Positions 1 to 8,274 of a DNA stretch of 64,000 nt are shown here, piece by piece. Positions within the stretch are counted from its first letter, which is position 1. The number at the start of each line of letters is the position of its first letter. The stretch comes from Chloroflexota bacterium (GTDB lineage Bacteria; Chloroflexota; Anaerolineae; Aggregatilineales; Phototrophicaceae): the NCBI GenBank assembly GCA_026709625.1, contig JAPOSR010000054.1, positions 1-64,000 of the forward strand, given 5' to 3'. The position numbers and the translations under genes are program-made. The notes under the pieces are model-generated. The model searched no databases. It saw only the letters and a list, made by a program, of their open reading frames with translations, and was not told where the DNA came from.

Positions 1-120
1 AGGTTTCGCCGCGCATTCGCATAGACATCGAAGCCTCTTCAGAGGCACGATTCCGCCTCCCTTAGCTCCCCTTCCCCAATGCGTTGGGGAAGGGGCCGGG
101 GGCTGGGGTTAGCCTTCCAC
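1..120. repeat. 120-bp direct repeat, copy 1 (with hairpin)
   Basis: Bases 1-120 are nearly identical to 549-668. The first 55 bases match exactly, a block of about seven bases differs, and the rest matches with two or three changes. The copy contains a hairpin with 12-bp arms (68-79 and 84-95, loop TGCG). It covers the 3' end of the DUF559 gene, so that protein's last ~16 residues are repeat-encoded. The repeat may extend beyond the window's left edge. Confidence 0.93.
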
Positions 121-511
121 ACTGAGCCCTTACAGCTTCGGCAATAGCTTCTACAACGGCATCGGTTTTGCGAAGCGCCTGCGCATTGCTAAAACGCAGC
201 ACAGTCAATCCTAATGCCTGCAAGAAGCGCTGCCGGTCTTTATCGTATTCAGCATGACCAGGCTCATTATGAACCGAGCCATCCACTTCGATAACCAGTC
301 TGGCTTCGGCGCAATAGAAGTCGACGATAAAGCGGTTAATCGGATGTTGGCGGCGGAAACGGAGACCGCCAATTTGCTTGCCTCGTAGCCTTCGCCATAA
401 GATTTGTTCGGCTCGCGTAGGGTTTTGTCGCATGAAACGAGCGCGTTCCTTTATGTCCTGGTGTATGGCGCGGTCGGTGTGCGTATGCGCCCAGCCTTTA
501 GTGTCTTTCAC
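62..511 (-). CDS. DUF559 (Vsr-like) endonuclease
   Basis: A 149-aa protein of the DUF559 family, which has the very-short-patch-repair/PD-(D/E)XK nuclease fold. Visible family features are the RxNPTxAEQxLWxxLR helix near residues 30-43, the FRRQHPI strand, and the FIVDFYC...LVIEVDG core (residues 62-78) holding the Asp and Glu expected at the active site. The start is GTG at 511, preceded by a GAGGGGG ribosome site six bases upstream. The final ~16 residues (TPAPGPFPNALGKGS) are translation of the palindromic repeat in a frame unrelated to the nuclease. Function inferred: single-strand or mismatch nicking; the biological role of DUF559 proteins is poorly known. It sits between two copies of the 120-bp repeat, suggesting it moved or was amplified with them. 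Confidence 0.9.
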   Translation of the reverse strand: MKDTKGWAHTHTDRAIHQDIKERARFMRQNPTRAEQILWRRLRGKQIGGLRFRRQHPINRFIVDFYCAEARLVIEVDGSVHNEPGHAEYDKDRQRFLQALGLTVLRFSNAQALRKTDAVVEAIAEAVRAQCGRLTPAPGPFPNALGKGS

Positions 512-526
512 CTTCTACCCCCTCGG

Positions 527-548
527 TCCCCCCAAAGCATTGGGGGGA
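527..548. repeat. Second palindrome of the DUF559-associated repeat
   Basis: A perfect inverted repeat with 9-bp arms (527-535 and 540-548) and a four-base AGCA loop, directly abutting repeat copy 2. Its purine/pyrimidine pattern resembles the larger hairpins at 68-95 and 616-643, all having a four-base loop and a C-run/G-run stem ending AA/TT. Confidence 0.8.
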
Positions 549-668
549 AGGTTTCGCCGCGCATTCGCATAGACATCGAAGCCTCTTCAGAGGCACGATT
601 CCGACTGATTTAGCTCCCCTTCCCCAAGGCATTGGGGAAGGGGCCGGGGGTTGGGGTTAGCCTTCCAC
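549..668. repeat. 120-bp direct repeat, copy 2 (with hairpin)
   Basis: Second copy of the sequence at 1-120. The hairpin arms are 616-627 and 632-643 with loop GGCA. It overlaps the stop codon of the restriction-modification gene (657-659). Both genes share the last bases GTGGAAGGCTAA on the minus strand, but read them in different frames. Confidence 0.93.
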
Positions 669-3521
669 AACCCGCACCTCACCCTCACTCAACCCATACA
701 GCCGATACACCAGCGCGTCAATCTCACCATCCACCGTCGCAATCAGCCGCTCGGCCATCTTGCGCCCTTCACCCGTCAAGCCCGGCAACTGCTTATGTCT
801 GTCCAGCATCTCGTCGACAAGTTCGACCATCTTGTCGTGCATGGCGACATCGGCGGGGTTGTCGAAGTCGATTGTGCGGATAGGAATAGTCTTTACTTGC
901 GGTGGGCCGATTCGTAAGTATCCGCCACTTAGTTTGTTGCCTCCAAACGTTGCGTTGTAGTAGTAGTCTACTAAATCGCTGTTTAGTACACCGACCAGAT
1001 ACTTCAAGTCAAAGTCTTCGCTCATTACTATCGTTGTCGATTTACCTGCCAGAATATTTCCGTCGTAATCCAACGCACACTCTAGCCGCTTGGTCATCCC
1101 GGCTATAATAACTTTCTGTGTTCTGGCTTGCTGAAGACGGCGCATAGGTAATGCTCTCTCATTCTGAACCGGGATAACAGGTCTGTCCATCTGGCGCTTG
1201 ATGTAACGAAATTTCTTTTGCCCCCAGAGGAAAGAAAACCTGTCAATAGTCCCACTGTTTGCCATTCTAAGGCGGTAATCAGGATAATCTTCCGCTTCGT
1301 GAATAAGGGGCTTGATATGATACGCTTCCGAGACCGTTGCGGCTCCGAGAACATCTGCGATCTCGCCTAGCCGAGGATTCGTACCCTCGATCTTTTCGAG
1401 GATTTGCCCCTCGTCTATTCGACCGAAAACCCTCCAAGTGTCGTTGGGATTACCGAAGTGTCTTTGATAATCTAGCTCATAGTGCTCTTTTACAATCGGA
1501 CTGCCTACTGTTTCTTGCATTCGTTCGTATACCACAGGTCTGTCGCGCTGGGCTGTTTTTCGGGCGATATAGATAATTGGATATACGCTGACGGGAAATA
1601 CAGGAACATGAGAATAGTCTCGAATCAGTTGCAATTGATTTTCATTAGCTACGACTTTTCTTGCGCCTTTTGCGTAGCTCGCGCTACCCAACTTGTTCGG
1701 CACAATCAGACTTGATATGCCATTGTCCCGACACAGACTCAATGCCTTATCAATGAAGACGCAGAACAAGTCCCAATTACCTGATGCGGCTGCATACTTT
1801 GAAGTGCAATAGGCTCTTTCTTCTGGGTGGTATAGCGTCATCCATTCGGAATCAACATAAGGCGGATTCCCAATCACCGCATCGAATCCACCCGCCGCCA
1901 TGATCGCGCCAAAACCATCTTCGCTGTCCCAATCGAAAGCCTTGACGCGCAGCATCGCTTCTTCATTGTCGAAGAGCCCCGCCTGGGATCCGCGGAAGAA
2001 GTCGCTGCCGACCAGCGAGTTGCCCCATTTGATGTTGTCGCTGAGGTCGGGCAGGATGCGTCCGCCAGCCGCGAACATCAGCGTCTGCGCGCCAGCCGCG
2101 GCACTTTCGTTCTCCAACATCTTCAGCAGCAGCGAGAGCTTGCTCACTTCCACCGCGTTTTGGTCGAGGTCGACGCCATAGATATTGTTCTGCAAGATGC
2201 GGCGCTTCTCGGCGGTGGTGAGCATCATGCCATCGGTGGTTTCGCGGCGGCGGTTGCGGAATTGGCGCGGATGCTCTCGATAGTAATTCAAGTGCCAGTC
2301 GAGCAGACATTGATACGCGCCGACCAGGAAGGAGCCGCTGCCACAGGCGGGGTCGAGGATGCGCAGGGTTGCCGCATCGGCTGGCGTTTTGCCTTTGAGC
2401 AGCGCGCCGACCGTGTTCTCTACGATGTAGTCGACGATATAGCTGGGCGTGTAATAGACGCCGCCGGCTTTGCGGACTTCGGGCTTGGCTTCGACGCGCA
2501 CCGCCCCGCTCGCGCTGAGTTCGATGACCTTGCCGAGGAAGCGCTCGTAGACCTGCCCGAGGATGTCGGCGGGCAGCGCGGAAAATTCGTAGGGGCTGAA
2601 AGGGAAATACAAGTTTTTGATGATGTGGCGCAGCGGCTCGTCGGGGATGTGGATGTTCAGCGAAAGGCGGTCGGGCTGGCTGGCGCGCGCTTCTGCCCCA
2701 AAGTGGAACAAGCCCGAGTTGTATTTGTCGTCGGCTGCGCTGAAGAGCCGCTTCAATTCGGCATAGACAGGCTTGTTGGCGGCGGCCGCGCTGCGCAGGC
2801 GCCCATAGGCTTCGATATTGCGGTCTTCGGCGATGCGCAGGAAGACGATGCGGTCGATCGTGCGCTGGACGATTAGGTTAAGCTGGCGCTGGCTGAGCTC
2901 GCGGTTGTGCAGGGCGATGTCTCTCGCCAGCAGCTCGCGCCAATCTTCCATCTCGCGCAGGAAGGCTTGGTCGACGCGGGAAAAGCCGCGAACCCGCTCG
3001 CCTTCGATCCAGTCGCGCAGCGCCCCTTGCGCCACCGCTTTACGGCTGAAGCGCGCTTCAAGCTCGTCCCATTTGTCGATGTAATCGCCATATTGATAAT
3101 AACGCAGGCGCGCCGTTGCTGCGGGGTCGCTGCGCTGTGGCTGGATGCGGCAATCATAGACGCTGAATTCTTCAAAGTCAGTCAAGACGCTGACCGGCGT
3201 GTTGCCCGACCAGCCATAACGCCGCAGCTGAAAAGCCGGGATGGGGTTTCGCTCCAGGTTCACATGCGGCATCTTCGTTTCGACGAAGAAATCTGGACTG
3301 TTGCCAATCTGGAAGCTGTAATCGGGGCGCTTGGAGCGCTCGAGGCCGGCTTCGCGGATGATCACGCGCGCTTCATGCCGCACCTGCCGCTTGTCTTGCA
3401 GGTCCCAGCCCAGCGCCGCAAACAGCGGATCGACAAATTGCACCCGCACTTCAGTTTCGCTGCCGGGCTTGTCGCGGGTGAATTTCTCGACCAATTTGTA
3501 GATGCTGTCGGGCGCGCTCAT
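657..3521 (-). CDS. Type IIG restriction-modification enzyme (Eco57I-like)
   Basis: A 954-aa fused endonuclease/N6-adenine methyltransferase. The N-terminal HsdR_N-like nuclease shows a PD-(D/E)XK site (DYSF...FFVETK, about residues 65-80). The methyltransferase carries YYTP (motif X), DPACGSGSF (SAM-binding motif I, ~390) and NPPY (catalytic motif IV, ~551). The C-terminal third is a TaqI/Eco57I-type target-recognition region ending in LSGGYLRIG. The start is ATG 3521, preceded by AGGAGAGGG; an upstream in-frame start at 3572 lacks such a site. No separate methylase or specificity gene lies nearby, as expected for IIG enzymes. Base composition falls sharply from roughly 60-68% GC in the 5' two-thirds to about 42-50% in the recognition-domain part (below ~1860), suggesting that domain was exchanged. 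Confidence 0.93.
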   Translation of the reverse strand: MSAPDSIYKLVEKFTRDKPGSETEVRVQFVDPLFAALGWDLQDKRQVRHEARVIIREAGLERSKRPDYSFQIGNSPDFFVETKMPHVNLERNPIPAFQLRRYGWSGNTPVSVLTDFEEFSVYDCRIQPQRSDPAATARLRYYQYGDYIDKWDELEARFSRKAVAQGALRDWIEGERVRGFSRVDQAFLREMEDWRELLARDIALHNRELSQRQLNLIVQRTIDRIVFLRIAEDRNIEAYGRLRSAAAANKPVYAELKRLFSAADDKYNSGLFHFGAEARASQPDRLSLNIHIPDEPLRHIIKNLYFPFSPYEFSALPADILGQVYERFLGKVIELSASGAVRVEAKPEVRKAGGVYYTPSYIVDYIVENTVGALLKGKTPADAATLRILDPACGSGSFLVGAYQCLLDWHLNYYREHPRQFRNRRRETTDGMMLTTAEKRRILQNNIYGVDLDQNAVEVSKLSLLLKMLENESAAAGAQTLMFAAGGRILPDLSDNIKWGNSLVGSDFFRGSQAGLFDNEEAMLRVKAFDWDSEDGFGAIMAAGGFDAVIGNPPYVDSEWMTLYHPEERAYCTSKYAAASGNWDLFCVFIDKALSLCRDNGISSLIVPNKLGSASYAKGARKVVANENQLQLIRDYSHVPVFPVSVYPIIYIARKTAQRDRPVVYERMQETVGSPIVKEHYELDYQRHFGNPNDTWRVFGRIDEGQILEKIEGTNPRLGEIADVLGAATVSEAYHIKPLIHEAEDYPDYRLRMANSGTIDRFSFLWGQKKFRYIKRQMDRPVIPVQNERALPMRRLQQARTQKVIIAGMTKRLECALDYDGNILAGKSTTIVMSEDFDLKYLVGVLNSDLVDYYYNATFGGNKLSGGYLRIGPPQVKTIPIRTIDFDNPADVAMHDKMVELVDEMLDRHKQLPGLTGEGRKMAERLIATVDGEIDALVYRLYGLSEGEVRVVEG

Positions 3522-3555
3522 ATTAACCCTCTCCTGCACCTCTGTGGTGGATGAT

Positions 3556-4524
3556 TTACGTTTCCATATCAATCACAATTTTCACCGCGCCCTCGTCTTG
3601 CAGGCGGTGCAGGGCATAGGCTTCGAAGACATCGTCAAATTTGAAAGTGTGCGTGATCATCGCCGCCGCATCGACCTCGCCACGGCTGATCCAGTCCAGC
3701 GCCCGCCGCGTGCAGGCATGCCCAGGGTCTTCCGCCGCCCCCACCATGCCGCGCGTTTGCAGTGTCTTCCAAAACAACTCGAAGAAGGGGAAGTCCATCG
3801 TCGCGAAGCGTGGCACGCCAAACCACAAGATGAAGCCGCCGCGCCGCGTGATATCCACAGCCAGGCGAATCGATTCTTCTTCGCCAGCCGCTTCAATGAC
3901 CACATCGGGCAGCTCTCCGCCACAAATCTCGCGCAGGGCCGGGGCGGGACTTGCGGCCGCGTTGCAGATGGTGTGCGTCGCGCCGAAGCGCCGGCTGTAG
4001 GCGAGCCGATACGCTTTGACATCCAGCGCGATGATCTTGTCCGCGCCCAGCCGCCGCAGCGCTTCGTTGAACCACAAGCCCGCCGAGCCCTGTCCGATGA
4101 CGGCGACCGACTTGCCGCGCAGATCTGGCAGCGCCTGGCAGGCATAGAGCACTGTGCCCAGCTGCTGCGCCTGCACAGCCTGCTCCAGTGGCACATGGGC
4201 GGCCAGCGGCAGCAGATGATCGACCGGCGCGCGATAATACTCGCACATGGCGCGATGATCGGGCGCAAGACACAGCACGCGCTCGCCCGGCTGCACAAGA
4301 CTGACGCTCGAGTCGATCGCCTCGACGACGCCGACCATTTCGTGCCCGGTTTCGCCGGCCGCGGTGGGATAGCTGCCTGCGGGCAGATGATGCAGGTGGC
4401 GGATGTCACTGCCGCACAGCGAGGTGCGCAGGGTGCGAACAATGGCGGTCTCGGGGGCGAGGGCGGGCTTTTGCGCATCGACAAACACGGGTTTGCCACG
4501 CGCGATGATCTGCACGGCTTTCAT
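3556..4524 (-). CDS. Zinc-dependent medium-chain alcohol/polyol dehydrogenase
   Basis: A 322-aa protein of the MDR superfamily, closest in style to threonine/sorbitol dehydrogenases. The N-terminal GroES-like half has LCGSDIRHLHH (catalytic-zinc Cys), GHEMVGVV (zinc His/Glu) and a GERVLC strand. The Rossmann half shows the nucleotide-binding run VAVIGQGSAGLWF followed by IALDVKAYR. The four-Cys structural zinc loop is reduced or absent (only one Cys in the CEYYR segment), as in a subset of this family. The start is ATG 4524; a longer open frame to 4689 is out of family. The stop lies 34 bases upstream of the restriction-modification gene's start, so co-transcription is possible. A palindrome overlaps its -10 box. 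The substrate cannot be told from sequence. Confidence 0.88.
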   Translation of the reverse strand: MKAVQIIARGKPVFVDAQKPALAPETAIVRTLRTSLCGSDIRHLHHLPAGSYPTAAGETGHEMVGVVEAIDSSVSLVQPGERVLCLAPDHRAMCEYYRAPVDHLLPLAAHVPLEQAVQAQQLGTVLYACQALPDLRGKSVAVIGQGSAGLWFNEALRRLGADKIIALDVKAYRLAYSRRFGATHTICNAAASPAPALREICGGELPDVVIEAAGEEESIRLAVDITRRGGFILWFGVPRFATMDFPFFELFWKTLQTRGMVGAAEDPGHACTRRALDWISRGEVDAAAMITHTFKFDDVFEAYALHRLQDEGAVKIVIDMET

Positions 4525-4556
4525 CTGCTTTTGACTCCAAGGGCTGGCGCAATAGC

Positions 4557-4575
4557 GGACAGTATAGCACTGTCC
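4557..4575 (-). promoter_or_regulatory. Palindrome over the dehydrogenase -10 box
   Basis: GGACAGT-N5-ACTGTCC is a perfect 7-bp inverted repeat. On the minus strand it contains the -10 hexamer TATACT (4566-4561), placed about 30 bases before the dehydrogenase start. A dimeric repressor bound here would block transcription. No regulator gene is adjacent. Confidence 0.5.
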
Positions 4576-4741
4576 AGGCGCGCTTTTTTGCATTGCCCCG
4601 AGGCGGTTGGCGGGCGGCCGCCCTTGCACGAATTCGGCTTTTTGGGGGGAATGGGGGCAAAGCAACGCGCGGCAAATTCCAGTGTACATCTGCGCCGCGA
4701 GTGATTACACTGCTGGCGGCAATTTGTTCTGAGGATCAACC

Positions 4742-6706
4742 ATGAGCGAAAAACTCACTTTCCAAGCCGAAACGCAGCAATTGCTGGATATCTTGATCCA
4801 CTCGCTCTATACCGAGAAAGAGATTTTCCTGCGCGAGTTGATCTCGAATGCGTCCGACGCGCTCAACCGCCTGCAATTTGCGATGCTGACCAACGATGCT
4901 GTGCTCGATGCCGATGCCGAGCTGTCCATCCGCATCACGGTGGACGAAGACGCCAAGACCTTGACCGTCAGCGACACCGGCATTGGCATGGACCGCGCCG
5001 AGGTCATCGCCGGGCTGGGCACAATCGCCAAATCGGGCGCCAAAGCCTTTGTCGAAGCCATGCGCGAGCAGCCCGAAAGCGCCAGCGACATCATCGGGCA
5101 ATTCGGCGTGGGCTTTTATTCGGCATTTATGGCGGCGCGGCAGGTGGATGTGGTTTCTCGCTCGTTTCGTCCCGACGACGAAGCGGTGATGTGGACAGCC
5201 AGCGGCGGCACAGACTACAGTCTTGCGCCTGCCGACAAGGCAACGCGCGGCACGGATGTCATCATCCACTTGCAAGACGACGCAGTCGAATTCGCCCGCG
5301 AGTTCCGCGTCAAGGACATCATCCGCCGGCATTCGGATTATGTCGCCTTCCCCATTTATGTCGGCGATGACGAAGAAGCGACCAACAAGCAGCAAGCCAT
5401 CTGGCGGCGCAGCCCGGGCGAACTGGAAGACGAAGACTACGACAGCTTCTACAAGATGCTGACCATGGACTTTGGCGGGGCGGCGCACCACCTGCATATC
5501 CGCGCCGATGTGCCTATGCAATTCTATGCCTTGCTCTATATCCCCGGCTCCAACCAGCCCAATATGTTCAACCCGCGCAAAGACCCGGGCTTGAAGCTGT
5601 ACGCGCGCAAGGTGCTCATCGAAGAATACAACCGCGAGCTGCTGCCCGAATACCTCAGCTTTGTGCAAGGCGTCGTCGATAGCGAAGACCTGCCCCTGAG
5701 CGTCAGCCGCGAAAGCATCCAGGCGACGCGCGTCATGGCCAGCCTGCAGAAGACCATCACGCGGCGCATCTTGTCTGAACTGAAGCGCATGGCAAAGAAC
5801 AATCGCGACCAATACTTGACCATATTCCAGGAATTCGGCGCTTGGCTCAAGCAAGGACTGGTCGTGGAAAGCGGCGACCGCGAAGATCTCGAGCCGCTGC
5901 TCTTGTTCCAGACCACCCACGATGACGACCCCAGCCAGTATCATTCGCTGGATGATTATGTCGAACGCATGGCCGACAACCAGTCCGACATCTTCTATAT
6001 CATCGCTGATGAATACAGCAGCGGCGCGCGCAGCCCGCACCTGGACACGTTTCGGCAGCGCGGTGTCGAAGTGCTCTACTTCACGCATCCCGTCGATGCC
6101 ATGCTGCCGATGGGCTTGCCAGACTACAAAGGGCACAAGCTGGTCGGCGTCGATTCCGCCGATTTGGATCTCGGCAATATCGGCGAAGTGGCTGAGGCGG
6201 ACGAGGTGCCGCGTCAATCGCTGGCGGATGAAGCCTTTGCCGAGCTGAAGAACCGCTTTGCGCAGACCCTCGGCGAACGCATCAGCGATGTGCGCGAGAG
6301 CAGCGCGCTGGTGGGAAACCCCGCCCGCTTGGTCAGCGATGACGAAGCGGGGAGCCGCCATATGTACCGCATCAACCGCCTGCTGGACAAAGAGCATGAG
6401 CTGCCGGTCAAGGCGCTGGAGTTGAACGCGCGTCATCCATTGATGCACAACCTCAGCGGCATGATCGCGGCTGGCAGCGATGACGCGCTGGCTGAGGCGG
6501 TGATCGAGCAGGTCTTTGAAACCGCCCTGCTGCAAGACGGCCTCCATCCCGACCCATCCAGCATGGCGCAGCGACTGACTCTGCTGATGCAGGCGGCAAC
6601 GGGGTCGGAACGCGGCGCGCTGGATTTCTCAAGCGCCGGCGCCAGCATCCCAGAGCCGGGCCGCGACCCCGACAGTGCAAACATGATCTCACTTGATGAT
6701 GCCTAG
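4742..6706 (+). CDS. htpG: Molecular chaperone HtpG (Hsp90)
   Basis: Bacterial Hsp90, 654 aa (most family members ~620-640), an ATP-dependent cytosolic chaperone dimer. The N-terminal GHKL ATPase has FLRELISNASDAL (catalytic Glu32 and Mg-binding Asn36), DTGIGM (~78-83) and GQFGVGFYS (~118-126). The middle domain carries the conserved SRESIQ loop with the Arg that contacts the ATP gamma phosphate. The C-terminal dimerisation domain is present, with a short polar tail. The ribosome site GAGGATC precedes ATG 4742. No CIRCE operator is visible upstream; a TTACACT sequence near 4706 is the likely -10. Confidence 0.98.
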   Translation: MSEKLTFQAETQQLLDILIHSLYTEKEIFLRELISNASDALNRLQFAMLTNDAVLDADAELSIRITVDEDAKTLTVSDTGIGMDRAEVIAGLGTIAKSGAKAFVEAMREQPESASDIIGQFGVGFYSAFMAARQVDVVSRSFRPDDEAVMWTASGGTDYSLAPADKATRGTDVIIHLQDDAVEFAREFRVKDIIRRHSDYVAFPIYVGDDEEATNKQQAIWRRSPGELEDEDYDSFYKMLTMDFGGAAHHLHIRADVPMQFYALLYIPGSNQPNMFNPRKDPGLKLYARKVLIEEYNRELLPEYLSFVQGVVDSEDLPLSVSRESIQATRVMASLQKTITRRILSELKRMAKNNRDQYLTIFQEFGAWLKQGLVVESGDREDLEPLLLFQTTHDDDPSQYHSLDDYVERMADNQSDIFYIIADEYSSGARSPHLDTFRQRGVEVLYFTHPVDAMLPMGLPDYKGHKLVGVDSADLDLGNIGEVAEADEVPRQSLADEAFAELKNRFAQTLGERISDVRESSALVGNPARLVSDDEAGSRHMYRINRLLDKEHELPVKALELNARHPLMHNLSGMIAAGSDDALAEAVIEQVFETALLQDGLHPDPSSMAQRLTLLMQAATGSERGALDFSSAGASIPEPGRDPDSANMISLDDA

Positions 6707-6757
6707 ACAGATCGAGGCGAGGCGGCGACTCGCCCAAACAGTTATGGAAGGTGTGCA

Positions 6758-7183
6758 GTGGCGGAAAACAAAACAACTCGCAACGATGGCGATGTGCTGG
6801 CCTATCTGCAATCGGTAGCCAACAAGCGCCGCCGCGAAGATAGCCTGGTCATGCTCGACCTGATGGGCGAGGTGACTGGCTTGCCCGCGGAGATGTGGGG
6901 CACGAGCATCGTCGGCTTCGGCAGCTATCATTACCAATACGAAAGTGGACGCGAAGGCGACTTTATGCTGACCGGCTTTGCCCCGCGCAAGCAAGCTTTG
7001 ACGCTCTACATCATGGGCGGCCACGAACGCTATGCCGAGCTGTTTGCCAGGCTGGGCAAGCACCGCGCTGGCAAATCCTGTCTTTACATCAACAAACTGG
7101 CTGATGTCGACCTGGCGGTGCTGCGCGAGATCATCGCCGCATCGGTCGCGTTTATGCGCAGCGAGCGCCCGTCCAGCAATTGA
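6758..7183 (+). CDS. DUF1801 domain protein (YdhG-like)
   Basis: A 141-aa small cytosolic protein of the DUF1801/YdhG family. Family signatures are EMWG..IVGFGSYHYQYESGREGDFMLTGF split over residues ~46-75, and the C-terminal GKSCLYINKLADVDLAVLREII segment. The biochemical role of the family is not established. The start is GTG 6758 with GGAAGG seven bases upstream. It lies 51 bases after htpG and could be read through from it. Confidence 0.85.
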   Translation: MAENKTTRNDGDVLAYLQSVANKRRREDSLVMLDLMGEVTGLPAEMWGTSIVGFGSYHYQYESGREGDFMLTGFAPRKQALTLYIMGGHERYAELFARLGKHRAGKSCLYINKLADVDLAVLREIIAASVAFMRSERPSSN

Positions 7184-7251
7184 TGCGCGCAACAGCTCGC
7201 CCGTCTTTGCGTATTACACTGCGAGCCGCTACATCCCGCCGGGTTTGGGGG

Positions 7252-7257
7252 TATAAT
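7252..7257 (+). promoter_or_regulatory. Putative -10 box (TATAAT)
   Basis: A consensus TATAAT, with transcription expected from about 7264 and a GAGGGA ribosome site just before ATG 7273, gives a leader of about nine bases. The -35 is weak. Confidence 0.55.
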
Positions 7258-7272
7258 GAATAGTGAGGGACG

Positions 7273-7830
7273 ATGACCAGCACGGATTCGGGCGCGATGG
7301 ACGGATTGAGACTACTCGGTCAAATCGGTAAAGGCGTTGTCAAAGCCGTGCAGTTGGCCGGCAAGGGCGTCGGCATGACCGGACAAGCCATAAACGAAGG
7401 CGCAGTTGCAGTGAGGACAGCCATGCCAGTTACAGAAGTGACTTCGGTATTCAACACCACCGACGAGACCATCCGTTTCGTCAACCAGGAAAAGCCGCGC
7501 GACAGCAAGGAGATCTTGCCGCAAAGCGCAGTCTCGATGAAGACAGCCAATGCGGCTGGTGCCTGGGTGCCCTGGTTTCACCCGCCGCGCTTCGCTCCAT
7601 TCAGCAAAAAGCGCATGGAAGTCGTGGTGGACGACCTGCCTGTCATCTACATCTGGCAGCGCGATGATCACATTTACTGGTGCAATCGCCTCGACAGCCA
7701 GGGCAATCCCGCCAAAGCCTATGAAGTGCCAGGTATCTCGCATGTTGGCGGCAAGCGCATGCTGGTGGTGCGCAACGACCCCGAAAATGGCTACAGCGCT
7801 TTCTTGAGCGAGAGCGTCGAGAATCGATAG
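7273..7830 (+). CDS. Hypothetical protein, 185 aa
   Basis: No family recognised. The N-terminal ~50 residues are a glycine/alanine-rich amphipathic stretch (LGQIGKGVVKAVQLAGKGVG) that could lie on a membrane. After it comes a beta-rich domain (residues ~55-180) with TSVFNTTDETIRF, WVPWFHPP and a tryptophan/tyrosine-rich strand, VIYIWQRDDHIYWC. The latter part resembles small all-beta domains seen in pore-forming or lectin-like proteins, but no key residues identify it. It has its own promoter and is followed after 60 bases by the VOC gene. Confidence 0.75.
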   Translation: MTSTDSGAMDGLRLLGQIGKGVVKAVQLAGKGVGMTGQAINEGAVAVRTAMPVTEVTSVFNTTDETIRFVNQEKPRDSKEILPQSAVSMKTANAAGAWVPWFHPPRFAPFSKKRMEVVVDDLPVIYIWQRDDHIYWCNRLDSQGNPAKAYEVPGISHVGGKRMLVVRNDPENGYSAFLSESVENR

Positions 7831-7890
7831 CCCGATCATTTTGGGGCAGCCAGCCTCGCGCGCAAGAAAACACAATCTCAGGACAAAGAG

Positions 7891-8274
7891 ATGATCAACC
7901 GAGTAGGCACAGTCTGCATCTTTGTGGCAGACCAGGACCGCGCCAAAGCCTTTTATACCGAAAAGCTGGGCATGCGGCTGATCAGCGATGACGAGCTGTA
8001 TCCTGGCGCAGATTCGCGTTGGTTGGCGGTTGCGCCGGCCAGCGCCGAAACGCATATCGTCTTGTACAAGTTCGACGAAAACTGGCAGCACTACCGCTCA
8101 ACCTTTCAGCAGACACAATCGCTCACCCTGCAATGCGAAGATATTGATGCGACCTATCAACTCTACAAAGAGCGCGGCGTGGAGTTCCTTGGCGAGCCAG
8201 AAACGCAATTTTGGGGCACATTCGTTATGCTGAAAGATTGTGAAGGCAACACGCTTATCCTGGTTCAAGCTTGA
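7891..8274 (+). CDS. VOC (glyoxalase/bleomycin-resistance) family protein
   Basis: A 127-aa protein with two beta-alpha-beta-beta-beta modules typical of the vicinal-oxygen-chelate fold. It opens INRVGTVCIFVADQDRAKAFYTEKLGM in family style, and the end segment FVMLKDCEGNTLILVQ provides the usual metal Glu/Asp position. Members bind a divalent metal and act as isomerases, dioxygenases or antibiotic-binding proteins; the substrate is unknown. The stop TGA (8272-8274) overlaps the ATG of the next gene by one base, so the two are probably translationally coupled. Confidence 0.9.
   Translation: MINRVGTVCIFVADQDRAKAFYTEKLGMRLISDDELYPGADSRWLAVAPASAETHIVLYKFDENWQHYRSTFQQTQSLTLQCEDIDATYQLYKERGVEFLGEPETQFWGTFVMLKDCEGNTLILVQA

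Noticed and set aside
1-668. CRISPR array from the repeated 120-bp units
   Set aside because: Only two copies, 548 bp apart, with a gene in between; no short regular spacers.
3502-4704. 400-codon plus-strand open frame over the dehydrogenase
   Set aside because: Antisense shadow; the minus-strand MDR protein has all family motifs.
4736-6547. 603-codon open frame antisense to htpG
   Set aside because: A shadow of GC-rich codon use; htpG is certain and the antisense product shows no domain.
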